Shown one piece after another: positions 34,403 through 43,786 of a stretch of 64,000 nucleotides of DNA. Every line of letters begins with the position of its first letter. Positions within the stretch are counted from its first letter, which is position 1. The notes under the pieces were generated by a model. It saw nothing but the letters and a program-made list of their open reading frames with translations, ran no database searches and was not told the DNA's origin. This DNA comes from Primulina eburnea. Lineage: Eukaryota > Streptophyta > Magnoliopsida > Lamiales > Gesneriaceae. A program made the position numbers and the translations under genes. The DNA lies in contig NW_027331262.1 in NCBI RefSeq assembly GCF_022965805.1, positions 124,001-188,000 on the forward strand, given 5' to 3'.

Positions 34403-37393
34403 TTACAACTCAATCATGCCAAGTTCACCACGCAAACGAGTAAAAGTAGATTCATCTAGTGGTTTTGTAAAAATATCAGCAATTTGATTTTTGGTGTCAA
34501 CATAGTGAAGTTCAACATCATTTTGCTCAATGTGATCACGAATAAAATGATGTCGAATGTCAATATGTTTAGTACGAGAATGTTGAACTGGATTCTTTGT
34601 TAGACATATGGTGCTTGTATTATCACAAAAGATTGGAATTTTTGAAAAAGTAACACCATAGTCGAGTAATTGATACTTCATCCAAAGAATTTGTGCACAA
34701 CAACTACCGGCAGCCATATACTCGGCCTCGGTCGTTGAAAGTGCAACACAATTTTGCTTTTTAGAAAACCATGACACCAAGCAATTTCCCAAAAAGAAAC
34801 AAGTTCCACTAGTGCTCTTTCTATCCACCTTATATCCTCCAAAGTCGGCATCACAGTAAGCTTTTAAATCGAAAAATGAGTTCTTAGAATACCATAATCC
34901 GAGATTTGGAGTATTTGAAAGATATTTGAAAATGCGTTTTAAGGCGAATAAGTGTGATTCCTTTGGACATGATTGAAATCGTGCACACAAGCAAACACTA
35001 AACATAATGTCAGGTCTACTAGCAGTCGCATAGAGTAGGGAGCCAATCATGCTACGAAATAACTTTTGGTCAACAGGTTTACCTCCCTCATCTTTGTCGA
35101 GTCTGACTGTCGTGCTCATAGGTGTGGATGAGGCTTTGGAAGACTCCATCCCAAACTTTTTTAGCATATCCTTGATGTACTTCCCTTGGTTGACAAAGAA
35201 ACCATCCTTGCATTGCTTGATTTGGAGACCAAGGAAGTAGTTGAGCTCGCCCATCATGCTCATCTCAAAGTGATCCTGCATAAGCTTAGAAAAATCTCTA
35301 CACAAGTGTTCATTAGTAGCACCAAAAATAATATCATCTACATATATTTGTACTATCAGCAAATCATTATTTTTAGTCAAGGTAAATAAGGTAATATCAA
35401 CTTTACCCCTACAAAAACCATTAGACAACAAAAAGGTAGATAATTTCTCATACCAAGCTCTAGGAGCTTGTTTCAAACCATACAAAGCCTTATCAAGTTT
35501 ATACACATAATCAGATAAGTGCACATCTTCAAAACCAACAGGTTGCTCAACATACACTTCTTCTTTCAAATCACCATTAAGAAAAGCACTTTTAACATCC
35601 ATTTGAAACAATTTAAAGTCTCTAGAGCAAGCAAAAGCAAGTAGCATGCGAATGGATTCTAGTCTAGCAACAGGGGCATAAGTCTCATCATAATCAATTC
35701 CCTCTTCTTGACTATATCCTTTAGCTACTAGCCTAGCTTTATTTCTAGTGATTGTACCATGCTCATCTAACTTGTTCCTAAATACCCATTTAGTTCCTAT
35801 GACAGGTCTATCAGTGGGTCTAGGTACAAGATTCCAAACTTTATTCCTTCTAAATTCATTTAGTTCATCTTGCATAGCAATAATCCAAGAATCATCAAGT
35901 AAAGCTTCTTCTATGTTCTTAGGCTCTATGTGAGAAAGAAAAGCAAGATAATTGCACATATTAGAAGAGCGAGTAGATACTCCCTTCGATGGGCTACCAA
36001 TGATGAGGTCCATGGGATGATCCTTGTGTGTAGTCCACTCCTTCGGAAGAGGTGCGTCCTCTTGATCTTTAGGAACATCATCTAGGCTTGTGGACTCCAA
36101 CTTTTCGCCAAGGATATCTATATCATCATCATCCGAAACAACAGGTCTAGGCAAGCAAGGGTTAGTTTCATCAAATATGACATGAATAGATTCTTCAACT
36201 AGTAAAGTACGTTTATTAAAGACTCTATATGCTTTGCTAGAAGTAGAGTAACCAAGAAAGATACCTTTGTCCGATTTAGCATCGAACTTACCCAGGTTGT
36301 CCTTACCATTGTTGTGGATGAAGCATTTTGATCCAAAAGCGCGGAAGTAAGAAATGTTAGGCTTTCTCCCTCTCCATAGTTCGTATGGAGTTTTCTTGAG
36401 AATTGGCTTTATTGATACGCGATTGATGATGTAACAAGCAGAACTCATTGCTTCAGCCCAGAAATATTTTGGTAGAGAATGCTCACATAGCATGGTCCTT
36501 GCAATCTCTACTAGGGTCCTATTCTTCCTCTCAACGACACCGTTTTGTTGAGGAGTTCTAGGACAAGAAAAATTGTGACCAATGCCTTTGCTTTGACAAA
36601 AAATTGAAAAATTTTCATTTTGAAATTCCGTTCCGTGGTCACTACGGATTTGTTTGATCAAAAGATTTTTCTCATTTTCAACCTTTTTGACAAAAATTTT
36701 GAAATGATCAAAGGCATCATTTTTGTGGGCTAAAAACAATGTCCAAGTAAAACGTGAAAAATCATCTACAATGACAAAAGCATAAGATTTTCCTCCTAGA
36801 CTAGTTGTCCTCGAGGGACCACATAAATCTAGGTGAAGTAATTCAAGGGGCATAGAAGTGGATACAAAATTTTTATTTTTGAAAGATTCCTTTGTGTGTT
36901 TACCAAGTTGACAAGCATCACAAAAAGAATCTAATTTTAAATTCAGCTTTGGCATTCCGGAAACTAGGTCAAGTTTTAAAAGTTTTTCTATGGTGCTCAT
37001 CCCAACATGACCAAGTCGTCTATGCCAAAGAATGTTGTCATCAACATTTAATGTTACAAGGCTTTTTATTTTTGAAAAAGATGAAATCTTTAAATCGACC
37101 TTGTAAACATTTTCACTTCTATAACCTTTGAAACTAATGGTTTTGTCAGTTGTGAGTGATACAGTGCAATCGTGTGGTGTGAATTTGACTTCATAACCCC
37201 TATCGCACAATTGACTAATGCTTAGGAGGTTATGTTTAAGTCCTTTCACAAGAAGTACATCATCAATAATAGTAGAGTTAGATATACCTATTGAGCCGAT
37301 GCCTTCTATGATCCCTTTGCTGTTGTCTCCGAAGGTCACCGATCCCTTTTCTTTTGGTCGAATGGATTGTAGCAGCTTCTTTTCTCCCGTCAT
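34403..37393 (-). CDS. Copia Pol polyprotein: integrase, reverse transcriptase, RNase H (996 aa shown)
   Basis: Order is Copia type, with integrase before reverse transcriptase. Pre-integrase HHCC finger: HRRLGH and CDACQLGKH (about 124-168). Integrase core: [25 protein letters not shown] and [10 protein letters not shown]. Reverse transcriptase: [31 protein letters not shown], and catalytic YVDDI (about 700). RNase [17 protein letters not shown] and HIDIRHHFI. No stop breaks it. The protease active site DSG lies at 37406-37414 in this frame but upstream of the first ATG, so the ATG at 37393 is not the natural start. Products would process and copy element RNA in particles and integrate the DNA. 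The lineage is SIRE/Maximus-like, from sequence style. Confidence 0.9.
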   Translation of the reverse strand: MTGEKKLLQSIRPKEKGSVTFGDNSKGIIEGIGSIGISNSTIIDDVLLVKGLKHNLLSISQLCDRGYEVKFTPHDCTVSLTTDKTISFKGYRSENVYKVDLKISSFSKIKSLVTLNVDDNILWHRRLGHVGMSTIEKLLKLDLVSGMPKLNLKLDSFCDACQLGKHTKESFKNKNFVSTSMPLELLHLDLCGPSRTTSLGGKSYAFVIVDDFSRFTWTLFLAHKNDAFDHFKIFVKKVENEKNLLIKQIRSDHGTEFQNENFSIFCQSKGIGHNFSCPRTPQQNGVVERKNRTLVEIARTMLCEHSLPKYFWAEAMSSACYIINRVSIKPILKKTPYELWRGRKPNISYFRAFGSKCFIHNNGKDNLGKFDAKSDKGIFLGYSTSSKAYRVFNKRTLLVEESIHVIFDETNPCLPRPVVSDDDDIDILGEKLESTSLDDVPKDQEDAPLPKEWTTHKDHPMDLIIGSPSKGVSTRSSNMCNYLAFLSHIEPKNIEEALLDDSWIIAMQDELNEFRRNKVWNLVPRPTDRPVIGTKWVFRNKLDEHGTITRNKARLVAKGYSQEEGIDYDETYAPVARLESIRMLLAFACSRDFKLFQMDVKSAFLNGDLKEEVYVEQPVGFEDVHLSDYVYKLDKALYGLKQAPRAWYEKLSTFLLSNGFCRGKVDITLFTLTKNNDLLIVQIYVDDIIFGATNEHLCRDFSKLMQDHFEMSMMGELNYFLGLQIKQCKDGFFVNQGKYIKDMLKKFGMESSKASSTPMSTTVRLDKDEGGKPVDQKLFRSMIGSLLYATASRPDIMFSVCLCARFQSCPKESHLFALKRIFKYLSNTPNLGLWYSKNSFFDLKAYCDADFGGYKVDRKSTSGTCFFLGNCLVSWFSKKQNCVALSTTEAEYMAAGSCCAQILWMKYQLLDYGVTFSKIPIFCDNTSTICLTKNPVQHSRTKHIDIRHHFIRDHIEQNDVELHYVDTKNQIADIFTKPLDESTFTRLRGELGMIEL

Positions 37394-38937
37394 GTGTCGA
37401 GAGCATCCACTGTCAAGATACCAAGTGCTCGATGACTTGTCTCCCCTTTGTCCCTACAAGGTTGAGATACAGTTTGATAGTTGGTACCCGTTTCTTTGGG
37501 TCCTTTGAGGTTAGTAGTAGTTGGGGATTTGGGGATCCATTTCCAATAACTATTCTTGTTGTGTTGGTGTCTAAGTTTCTTGCATTTAGGTCTTATGTGG
37601 CCTATCTTACAACAGTAAGTGCATGTTGGTGGTGTTCTTGGTTTTGCCTTTGCGATAAGACTAGCGAAGTTGACTGATTTCTTTTCATATCCTAGACCTC
37701 CTTTGTCGAAGTTACACCTTTGCATGCTCAAGAGGTTTTCTAGTTTACCGCTACTCACATTGAACTTGTTGAAGGCTTTCTCTAAGTCTCTTAGGTTTGT
37801 CTTGAGCTTAGTGTTGTCATGCATCCTAGCTTCTAGTTCAGTTTTAAGTTGCTTATTCTCATTTCTAAGTGACTTAGCCTTATTGTACATACTATTGTAA
37901 GCGGAGAGTAATTCATCGTAAGAGGGTACCTCGTCGTCATCCGAGTCGGTCAGATGATCTTCCTTCGCCATGAAGCATAGGGTAGACTCCTCTTCGTTGT
38001 CGCTGTCGCTCCACGTGGCTAGAAGGGCCTTTTTCTTGTCTTTGCCGGCCTTCTTCTTGGAGGGACACTCGTTTGCATAGTGACCCTTTTGTTGACAGTT
38101 GTAGCAGGTCACTTCCTTCTCAAACTTTTTGTCTTTCTTGTTGAAGTTGGAACTCCGCATGAATCTTTTGAACTTTCTAGTGAGGAGTGCCATTTCTTCA
38201 TCGTCGCTATCTTCAAGTTGACTGGTCAAGGCGATCCCTTTCGCCTTTACTTTGTCGTCATCTTTCTTTGTCTCCTTCCGGGTAGATACTTCAAGTTCAT
38301 GGGTCTTTAGGGTCCCATGAAGTTGATCAAGGTCGTAGGATGCCGCATCTCCCTTGTTGGATTCAATGATAGCCGTGCACTTTGCATCCCATTCCGCCGG
38401 TAATGCTCGAAGGGCTCTCCTCCACACTTGTTTAGTTGGGTAGTTCTCACCAAGTTGGGCAAGCTCATTGATGATTTGGGTGAGCCGGAACATGGTGTCG
38501 ATATCCTCCTTGGGTTCCATCTCAAAGGTCTCGTACTTGAGTTGGAGAAGGTCTATCTTCGTTTCTTTGACTTGATTGGTTCCCTCGTGGCAAATCTCCA
38601 ATTTGTCCCAAATCTCTTTGGCGGAGGTGCAAGCCGAGATTCGGTTGTATTCATTCATATCTAGAGAACAATGAAGAATATTCATAGCTTTAGCATTTTG
38701 AGAGATAAGTTTCATATCGTCCTTGGTGAAGTCATCCATTCCCTTAGGAATTTCCTTATTATCCACCGTTTTCATGGGGATATAGGGACCTTTCACCGTT
38801 ATTTTCCAAAGGTCGTAATCGACGGATTGGATGTATAGAGATATTCTATTTTTCCAATATCCGTAATTAGTACCATTGAAAAGAGGGGGACGATTTGTGG
38901 ATTGTCCTTGGGCATACTCGCTTGCTAGATTGGCCAT
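37390..38937 (-). CDS. Copia Gag protein (515 aa)
   Basis: Begins [20 protein letters not shown] and has the Copia Gag signature [14 protein letters not shown] helical core follows, then [14 protein letters not shown] (about 275-288). A coiled-coil-like segment rich in Lys/Glu/Asn lies at about 345-405, and a second Cys/His motif, [14 protein letters not shown], at about 438-451. The ATG at 38937 is the first after the primer site. The ORF runs to a stop that overlaps the pol ATG in another frame; protease is read one frame off. Either a programmed shift or a mutation separates gag from pol; most Copia elements use one frame. Confidence 0.88.
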   Translation of the reverse strand: MANLASEYAQGQSTNRPPLFNGTNYGYWKNRISLYIQSVDYDLWKITVKGPYIPMKTVDNKEIPKGMDDFTKDDMKLISQNAKAMNILHCSLDMNEYNRISACTSAKEIWDKLEICHEGTNQVKETKIDLLQLKYETFEMEPKEDIDTMFRLTQIINELAQLGENYPTKQVWRRALRALPAEWDAKCTAIIESNKGDAASYDLDQLHGTLKTHELEVSTRKETKKDDDKVKAKGIALTSQLEDSDDEEMALLTRKFKRFMRSSNFNKKDKKFEKEVTCYNCQQKGHYANECPSKKKAGKDKKKALLATWSDSDNEEESTLCFMAKEDHLTDSDDDEVPSYDELLSAYNSMYNKAKSLRNENKQLKTELEARMHDNTKLKTNLRDLEKAFNKFNVSSGKLENLLSMQRCNFDKGGLGYEKKSVNFASLIAKAKPRTPPTCTYCCKIGHIRPKCKKLRHQHNKNSYWKWIPKSPTTTNLKGPKETGTNYQTVSQPCRDKGETSHRALGILTVDALDT

Positions 38938-38959
38938 TTAAAAGATTTTGAAAAACCTT

Positions 38960-38971
38960 GCTCTGATACCA
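38960..38971 (-). other. Primer binding site of the nested Copia element
   Basis: GCTCTGATACCA, complement of TGGTATCAGAGC, two bases from LTR C. Confidence 0.9.
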
Positions 38972-38973
38972 CT

Positions 38974-40116
38974 TGAAGAACCTAAAGGGGGGGTGAATAG
39001 GTTCTTTTAGGCCCTTTAGCGTTTTTAAAACGAGTTTGCAAAAATTGCAAGCGGAAGACTTGAGGGACAATCACAAATAAAATGAATGCGTAAAGTAAGT
39101 GCGTAAAATAAATGCGTAGTAAAGTAAATGCGTAAAGTAAAGAGGGATAGAGATGTTTATGGAAGTTCGACGAAGAATCGTCTACGTCTCCCCTTCTCGA
39201 TGAGGATCGAGGTATCACTATATCGACTTGGCTTTAGGAGCTCCAAGCTAGCTTTTACAACCACGCCTCGATGCGTCTACTTGGCCTTGAGGGCTCCAAG
39301 GATAGCTACAACCCACTCGAGAGTATTACTTTCACTCTTTTTCTACAACTCTTTTGATATTACAACTCTTTTAATCAACGCACACAAGAGATAGTAGAAA
39401 GCTTTGTAAGAGACAAGAGAGAGTGGAGTGGGATGATTGAAAATGCATCCTCAAAGGCCTATTTATACTAGTCTTGGACGCCAAGGTTCGGATCTTCTGT
39501 TTATGATTCGGAACGTCCGATGTGATTGAAATCAATTTGCGTAATTCTGGGATGACTTCGGATCGTCCGTTCTTGACTTCGTAGGGTCCGAACATATGCT
39601 TCGGAGGGACCGATCCAGCTTCGTTTCTTCCGAACGGTTCTTTCAGACAGTGTATGACCAGCTTCGGAAGGTCCGAACTCAAGTTCGTACCGTCCGAACA
39701 TTCCCGCGTTTCCAGAGATTTGAAATCTTCAACACTTCGTAGCGTCCGATCATGTCCTTCGTAGCGTCCGAAATCTTACTCAATCAACAGTCAGATCAAT
39801 TTGTCTCCGCATTCAAGTGATTTGATTGCTTGTGTTCGGAACGTCCGATCACGTCTTCGGACCGTCCGAACTGGCTCCTCGCAGCTTCCGAACAGCTTCC
39901 ACTTTGCTTCTGATCGGCACCTTTTCGGAACGTCCGAACCAACTTCGGATCTTCCGAACTTAATTTTGTTCTTAATTTCCTGCATGCCTCAATATAAAAC
40001 ATTAGTACATTTTTAAGCCAAGTTTTGGTATCATCAAAACAAAAACTTTGGGATATGTTACAGCATTAAAAACATTAATCTCATCCTCGAGATTTGTATG
40101 CGTTTAAGGCGTAACA
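38974..40116 (-). repeat. LTR C (5' LTR) of the nested Copia element
   Basis: 1143 bp, nearly identical to LTR A. TTCGGA array at 39487-39959 and TATA box at 39460-39467 on the minus strand. The right flank AAATG matches the left flank of LTR A. Confidence 0.93.
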
Positions 40117-40761
40117 AAATGCAATGCAAGAAGAGCTAAATCAGTTCATTCATAACAATGTCTGGAACTTAGTTCAAAGACCAGTTTCAAAAACTGTTAT
40201 ATGTACAAAATAGGTGTACAGGAACAAACTGAACGAGGATGGCTCAGTTGTGCGCAATAAAGCGAGACTAGTAGCACAAGGATATAGGCAAGAGGAAGGA
40301 ATTGATTACGATGAAACATATGCACCAGTTGGAAGACTGGAGGCAATCAGAATATTCTTTGCCAATGCTTCATTCAAGAACTTCAAAGTCTATCAAATGG
40401 ATGTCAAAAGTGCATTCTTAAATGGTCAACTACAAGAGGAAGTATATGTTGAACAACCCCAAGGTTTTGCAAATCACAACTTTCCTAATCATGTATATCA
40501 TTTGAACAAAGTCTTATATGGTCTTAAACAAGCTCCCAGAGCTTGGTACAAAACTCTTTCAAAATTTCTAACTGATCATGATTTTTTTGTTGGATCAGTT
40601 GATAAGACCTTGTTCAAATTTACTAAGAATAATCATATTTTATTAGTTCAATTTATGTTGATGATATCATATTTGGGTCAACTAACCCCAAATTATGTGA
40701 GAAATTTGCTGAGTTGATGAAGAAAAAGTTCGAAATGAGCATGATGGGTGAACTGACATTC
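40117..40761 (+). pseudogene. SIRE-like reverse transcriptase, main fragment
   Basis: Continues the frame interrupted at 24474. It holds [32 protein letters not shown] and [16 protein letters not shown] near 40211 stands where Copia proteins usually have Trp. A one-base loss before the catalytic motif near 40652 shifts YVDDI out of frame. The solo LTR at 40762 interrupts the following GEL-F-GL motif. Dead gene. Confidence 0.88.
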
Positions 40762-41444
40762 TGATATGAATCCAGCCAGCCGCTATGCGTTTCAAGAACC
40801 AATCCCGAGAGGACGCTTGAAGATGTTGAATGTTGCCCTTCATCCAACCAAGGAAGGCTTGGAAACAAGACTCGAGGGGTTCGGGTTGCATCACAATCAA
40901 ATAGAGGATGAATTGGAGGAAGGAAAATTTCTAGAACCATCGGCGCTCGAGCGGTCAAATTCTATCGCCCGAGCGGGAACAAGCCAGAAGACCTGGCGCT
41001 CGAGCGGTAATATACTACCGCCCGGGCGCGACTGCTGCGAGGAGAATTCTAGTTTCCTTAGTTTAATTAAATTCTAAATTAATTATTGATTTGTTATCTT
41101 TAATTATGAAATTTTCTATATTTAGGGTTTTGTTACCTATATATAAGCTAGAATACCATGTAAACTTTTAAACTTTTGTTCATTATTGATTTGATATCAA
41201 ATTCTCAAATACACTTCGGTGTTTTCAAAATCAAACTTTCAAAGGTGGATTTTTTTGTCGTTCGTCTATCGATTTTCACGAGGGTTGCCAAGGACGGGTT
41301 ATTTGGAGGTTCTCTTGAACGCGATTGTTTCTATCGTTGACTAATTGTTGTTAGACCGCGTGATCTAAAGGCGATTATCACACCTATCAATTACTTGTTT
41401 CAAAGATCGGGACAATCAAAGATCTCGTGGGCAGGATCGTATCA
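40762..41444. repeat. Solo LTR of 683 bp with target duplication CATTC
   Basis: Starts TGATATGAATCC and ends GGATCGTATCA, with 5-bp CATTC on both sides (40757-40761 and 41445-41449). It has no primer site or polypurine tract, and its removal rejoins the reverse transcriptase of the host element. A TATA-like CTATATATAAG lies at 41138-41148, so it probably reads on the plus strand. Internal recombination between the LTRs of a full element is the usual origin. Confidence 0.9.
40942..41029. repeat. Two GCGCTCGAGCGGTA hairpins in the solo LTR
   Basis: Units at 40942-40976 and 40994-41029, about 110 bp upstream of the TATA-like box. Same arms as the hairpins at 22569-22820. Confidence 0.85.
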
Positions 41445-42002
41445 CATTCTTTCTGGGACTGCAAGTGAAGCAACTGGTGACTGACATATTCATCAGTCAG
41501 ACTAAATATACGAAGGAGCAGCTGAAGAAATTTGGTATGGAATCATGTTCAGCTGCAAATACTCCCATGAGCTCATCAGTAAAATTGGATACTGATCAAT
41601 GGGGAATATCAGTTGAGGCGACATTATATCGAGGATTAATAGGCTCATTGTTGTACCTAACTGTCAGTCGCCCTGATATAGTATTTGCTGTTTGGTAGTT
41701 GCTGTGCACAACTGATCTGGATCCAGCAACAACTAAGAGATTATGGAGTAATTACAAATGAATCGCCCATATTTTGTGACAATACGAGCACAATTGTCAT
41801 CACCTATAATCCAACTCTTCATTCAAGGACCAATCATATAGATGTCAGGCATCACTTCATTAGATATCATGATTTGAAGAAGGACATTAGACTGGAGTAT
41901 ATTTCAACTGAACAACAAGCAGCTGACAGCTTCACCAAACCATTACCCGAGAATAAGTTTTCTTACTTTCGCAATATTCTTGGTTTAATTGATTTGTCTT
42001 AA
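41445..42002 (+). pseudogene. SIRE-like reverse transcriptase end and RNase H, deleted
   Basis: Holds a reverse transcriptase tail (KFGMES, GLIGSLLYL, SRPDIVFAV), then jumps near 41692 to the RNase H end (SCCAQLIWIQQ, FCDNTST, HIDVRHHFIR, ADSFTKPL). The stretch with the RNase H acidic residues (the DADFGG and TEAEY region of the related pol at 34403-37393) is absent, so about 300 bp were deleted and the frame was shifted. Confidence 0.88.
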
Positions 42003-42079
42003 AATTATTACTAATGTTGCTTTACTGATAGAATTATCTGCAGAAAATAAGAACACAACAAATTGAAAATAATACTTTA

Positions 42080-42511
42080 TTAATAATACCATCGATCCCA
42101 GTTTACAGAAGATATCATAGGACAAACTGAATCCTGCCATTCTCTAATCCAATTATTCAACTCATAAATTTGGATTCTAGAAAATGACCTAGTTGTAGAA
42201 ATCTTCTCAACCACATGCCATTCCTTCCATAACATTGCTTCTAACAGACATTTGTCATCAATCAGATCTGTAACATGCCTAACTTCAAAACGAACAGTGT
42301 ATTTTCTTGTTGTTGCTGCTTGTGCACGAGTAGGAACAACACCACTACTACTTACCCTCTGCAAATCATGAATCTTGAACCATGTTGACATCACTTTCAT
42401 CAAGACATATTCTTCCATTGTCTTCTTCAATTCTTCTAAATAAGGACTTATTTGCTCATTAACTTGAACATGCGAACTACTGCATGCATCAGAGTTACTT
42501 GAATCCAACAT
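42080..42511 (-). CDS. Antisense ORF 1 in the SIRE-like element (143 aa, unknown)
   Basis: Reads against the element, between RNase H and the accessory ORF. The protein begins MLDSSNSDACSSSHVQ and has helical segments; no known domain is recognised. Its second half (MLWKEWHVVEKISTTRSF, then NNWIREWQDSV) aligns with ORF 2 (MLRKELEILNRIASSHSF, then SVWLRMWIDDI), so the two are diverged duplicates. A TATA box lies at 42543-42550, about 32 bp before the ATG. The TAA stop overlaps AATAAA at 42076-42081. The frame is intact although gag, pol and the accessory ORF of the same element are broken. Function unknown. Confidence 0.55.
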   Translation of the reverse strand: MLDSSNSDACSSSHVQVNEQISPYLEELKKTMEEYVLMKVMSTWFKIHDLQRVSSSGVVPTRAQAATTRKYTVRFEVRHVTDLIDDKCLLEAMLWKEWHVVEKISTTRSFSRIQIYELNNWIREWQDSVCPMISSVNWDRWYY

Positions 42512-42542
42512 ATTGAACTGTTATTATCATATTATATCATCT

Positions 42543-42550
42543 TATTTATA
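42543..42550 (-). promoter_or_regulatory. TATA box of antisense ORF 1
   Basis: TATAAATA on the minus strand. Beyond it lies GAGGAAACTGAAGAG (+ strand, from about 42574), similar to AAGGAAGCTGAAGGG beyond the TATA box of ORF 2, which suggests the promoter was duplicated with the gene. The distance to the ATG implies a very short leader. Confidence 0.5.
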
Positions 42551-42793
42551 GACAGATGAAACTTAATCGTTGAGGAAACTGAAGAGACTAAAATCAACCG
42601 AAGCGTTTTTCTCATTTACCGAGGCTTCTTAACTATCAATTGTTCATTATCAACTGATATCAGTTTGACATTTATTACTTAATACTTAACCAATCATCAG
42701 TTCATCTGTTTATGATCACAATTCATATAACTAATGAAACTTATTACTTGCAGGAAAAAGAAAAACAAAGTTAAACCAAAATAAATGTTTTAT

Positions 42794-43192
42794 TCAACCA
42801 TAAATATTTGCTTGGATTACATTTTCATATTTTTCCTCTATATCATCTATCCACATTCTCAACCAAACAGATAGAGCTGAGGAAGATGTCTTGAGAAAGC
42901 TGTGAGAAGAAGCTATGCGATTAAGGATCTCCAGTTCCTTTCGAAGCATCAGCTGATAGATACGACCATCTGTAAAAATGTCCACCCACATAGCTATGTG
43001 CAAGTGCTCCCGCACTTCTCTCAACTCTGCCATCAGTTTGGGAGTGGTAGCCTCTCCAGAATTATACATGAACGCAAGCTCCTGTAACTTTTCCCAGTAG
43101 GGAAGACTCTTGTAGAAGACTTCGTCTTCTATAGCAGCCTTCCTAGCTTCCAGAGAAAATGGCGAAGCACTCGAGCTACTCGCATCTGCCAT
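42794..43192 (-). CDS. Antisense ORF 2 in the SIRE-like element (132 aa, unknown)
   Basis: Diverged duplicate of ORF 1. It begins MADASSSSASPFSLEARKA, with helical stretches (YWEKLQELAFMYNSG, LMAELREVREHLHI) and a C-terminal WLRMWIDDIEEKYENVI. The TATA box at 43246-43255 lies about 55 bp upstream. The TGA stop overlaps AATAAA at 42789-42794. It is divergent from the accessory ORF, with about 600 bp between them. No family recognised; it could be an RNA- or protein-binding regulator of the element, but nothing in the sequence proves this. Confidence 0.55.
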   Translation of the reverse strand: MADASSSSASPFSLEARKAAIEDEVFYKSLPYWEKLQELAFMYNSGEATTPKLMAELREVREHLHIAMWVDIFTDGRIYQLMLRKELEILNRIASSHSFLKTSSSALSVWLRMWIDDIEEKYENVIQANIYG

Positions 43193-43245
43193 TCTTTAGT
43201 CTTGAATATTTTTCACCAATATGACTGAAACTAACCGTGTTATTT

Positions 43246-43255
43246 CTATTTATAG
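43246..43255 (-). promoter_or_regulatory. TATA box of antisense ORF 2
   Basis: CTATAAATAG on the minus strand, about 55 bp upstream of the ATG at 43192. Confidence 0.55.
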
Positions 43256-43786
43256 CAGAATATCAAGGAAGCTGAAGGGTCGTCAATGTTTCAGCAAACG
43301 ATAATCTTTCTGATCTTTAAATTTATTCGCTTTAATTATTTTATGCACTAATTAAGGGAGAATAATGGTTTTAAGAGGTTAACTGAGAAGACAAATGTTA
43401 GTAAACTCTCAACTGAAAGGACACAGTCTTACAACTGATCGTTCAGTTGGGTATTTCACTAATCTTCTCATATAAGTTAACTAATTAAAACGTATTATAT
43501 TCCAAATCAAGTGACGTGACTGTCTACTATTTAATAATGAATGTCATTTTGAAAATGTGGAATCATTTGAACCATTTAAATTGTACACACGCTTATAGCA
43601 CACGTACACACGTTTTTACTCAAAATTTTTAATGGGCTGACACGTGTCCCGAATTTGAACAGTCACGAACAACTGTACTAAGCCCGCTTCAATTCAGTTT
43701 TTCTTCTTATCCATACAATCAGTTTCTAAGAGCATACTAATTCCAGAGCTTATCGTTTACGAATTTCAGATCATTTTATCTATCGA
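43256..43786. promoter_or_regulatory. Divergent control region with G-box, TGACGTGA and AACTGA words
   Basis: Lies between antisense ORF 2 and the accessory ORF. It has AACTGA/TCAGTT words at about 43379-43450, TGACGTGA near 43512-43519 and the G-box GACACGTGTC at 43639-43648. The last two are kept in the homologous region 1-307. Confidence 0.45.

Larger units (their letters stand above)
24475..40116 (-). mobile_element. Second SIRE-type Copia element, minus strand, nested in the first
   Basis: Outer LTRs at 24475-25617 and 38974-40116 are nearly identical and are flanked by AAATG (24470-24474 and 40117-40121). From the right: 5' LTR, Met primer site, gag, pol, pol-to-LTR region, a third LTR (32771-33900), foreign fragments (about 26800-32770), accessory ORF, polypurine tract and 3' LTR. 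The third LTR, with a duplicated downstream piece, shows that a related copy was involved later. Confidence 0.88.

Noticed and set aside
32771..40116. LTRs B and C as the pair of one complete Copia element
   Set aside because: Flanks GTCAC and AAATG do not match and B differs from C at many sites, while A and C share AAATG and are nearly identical.
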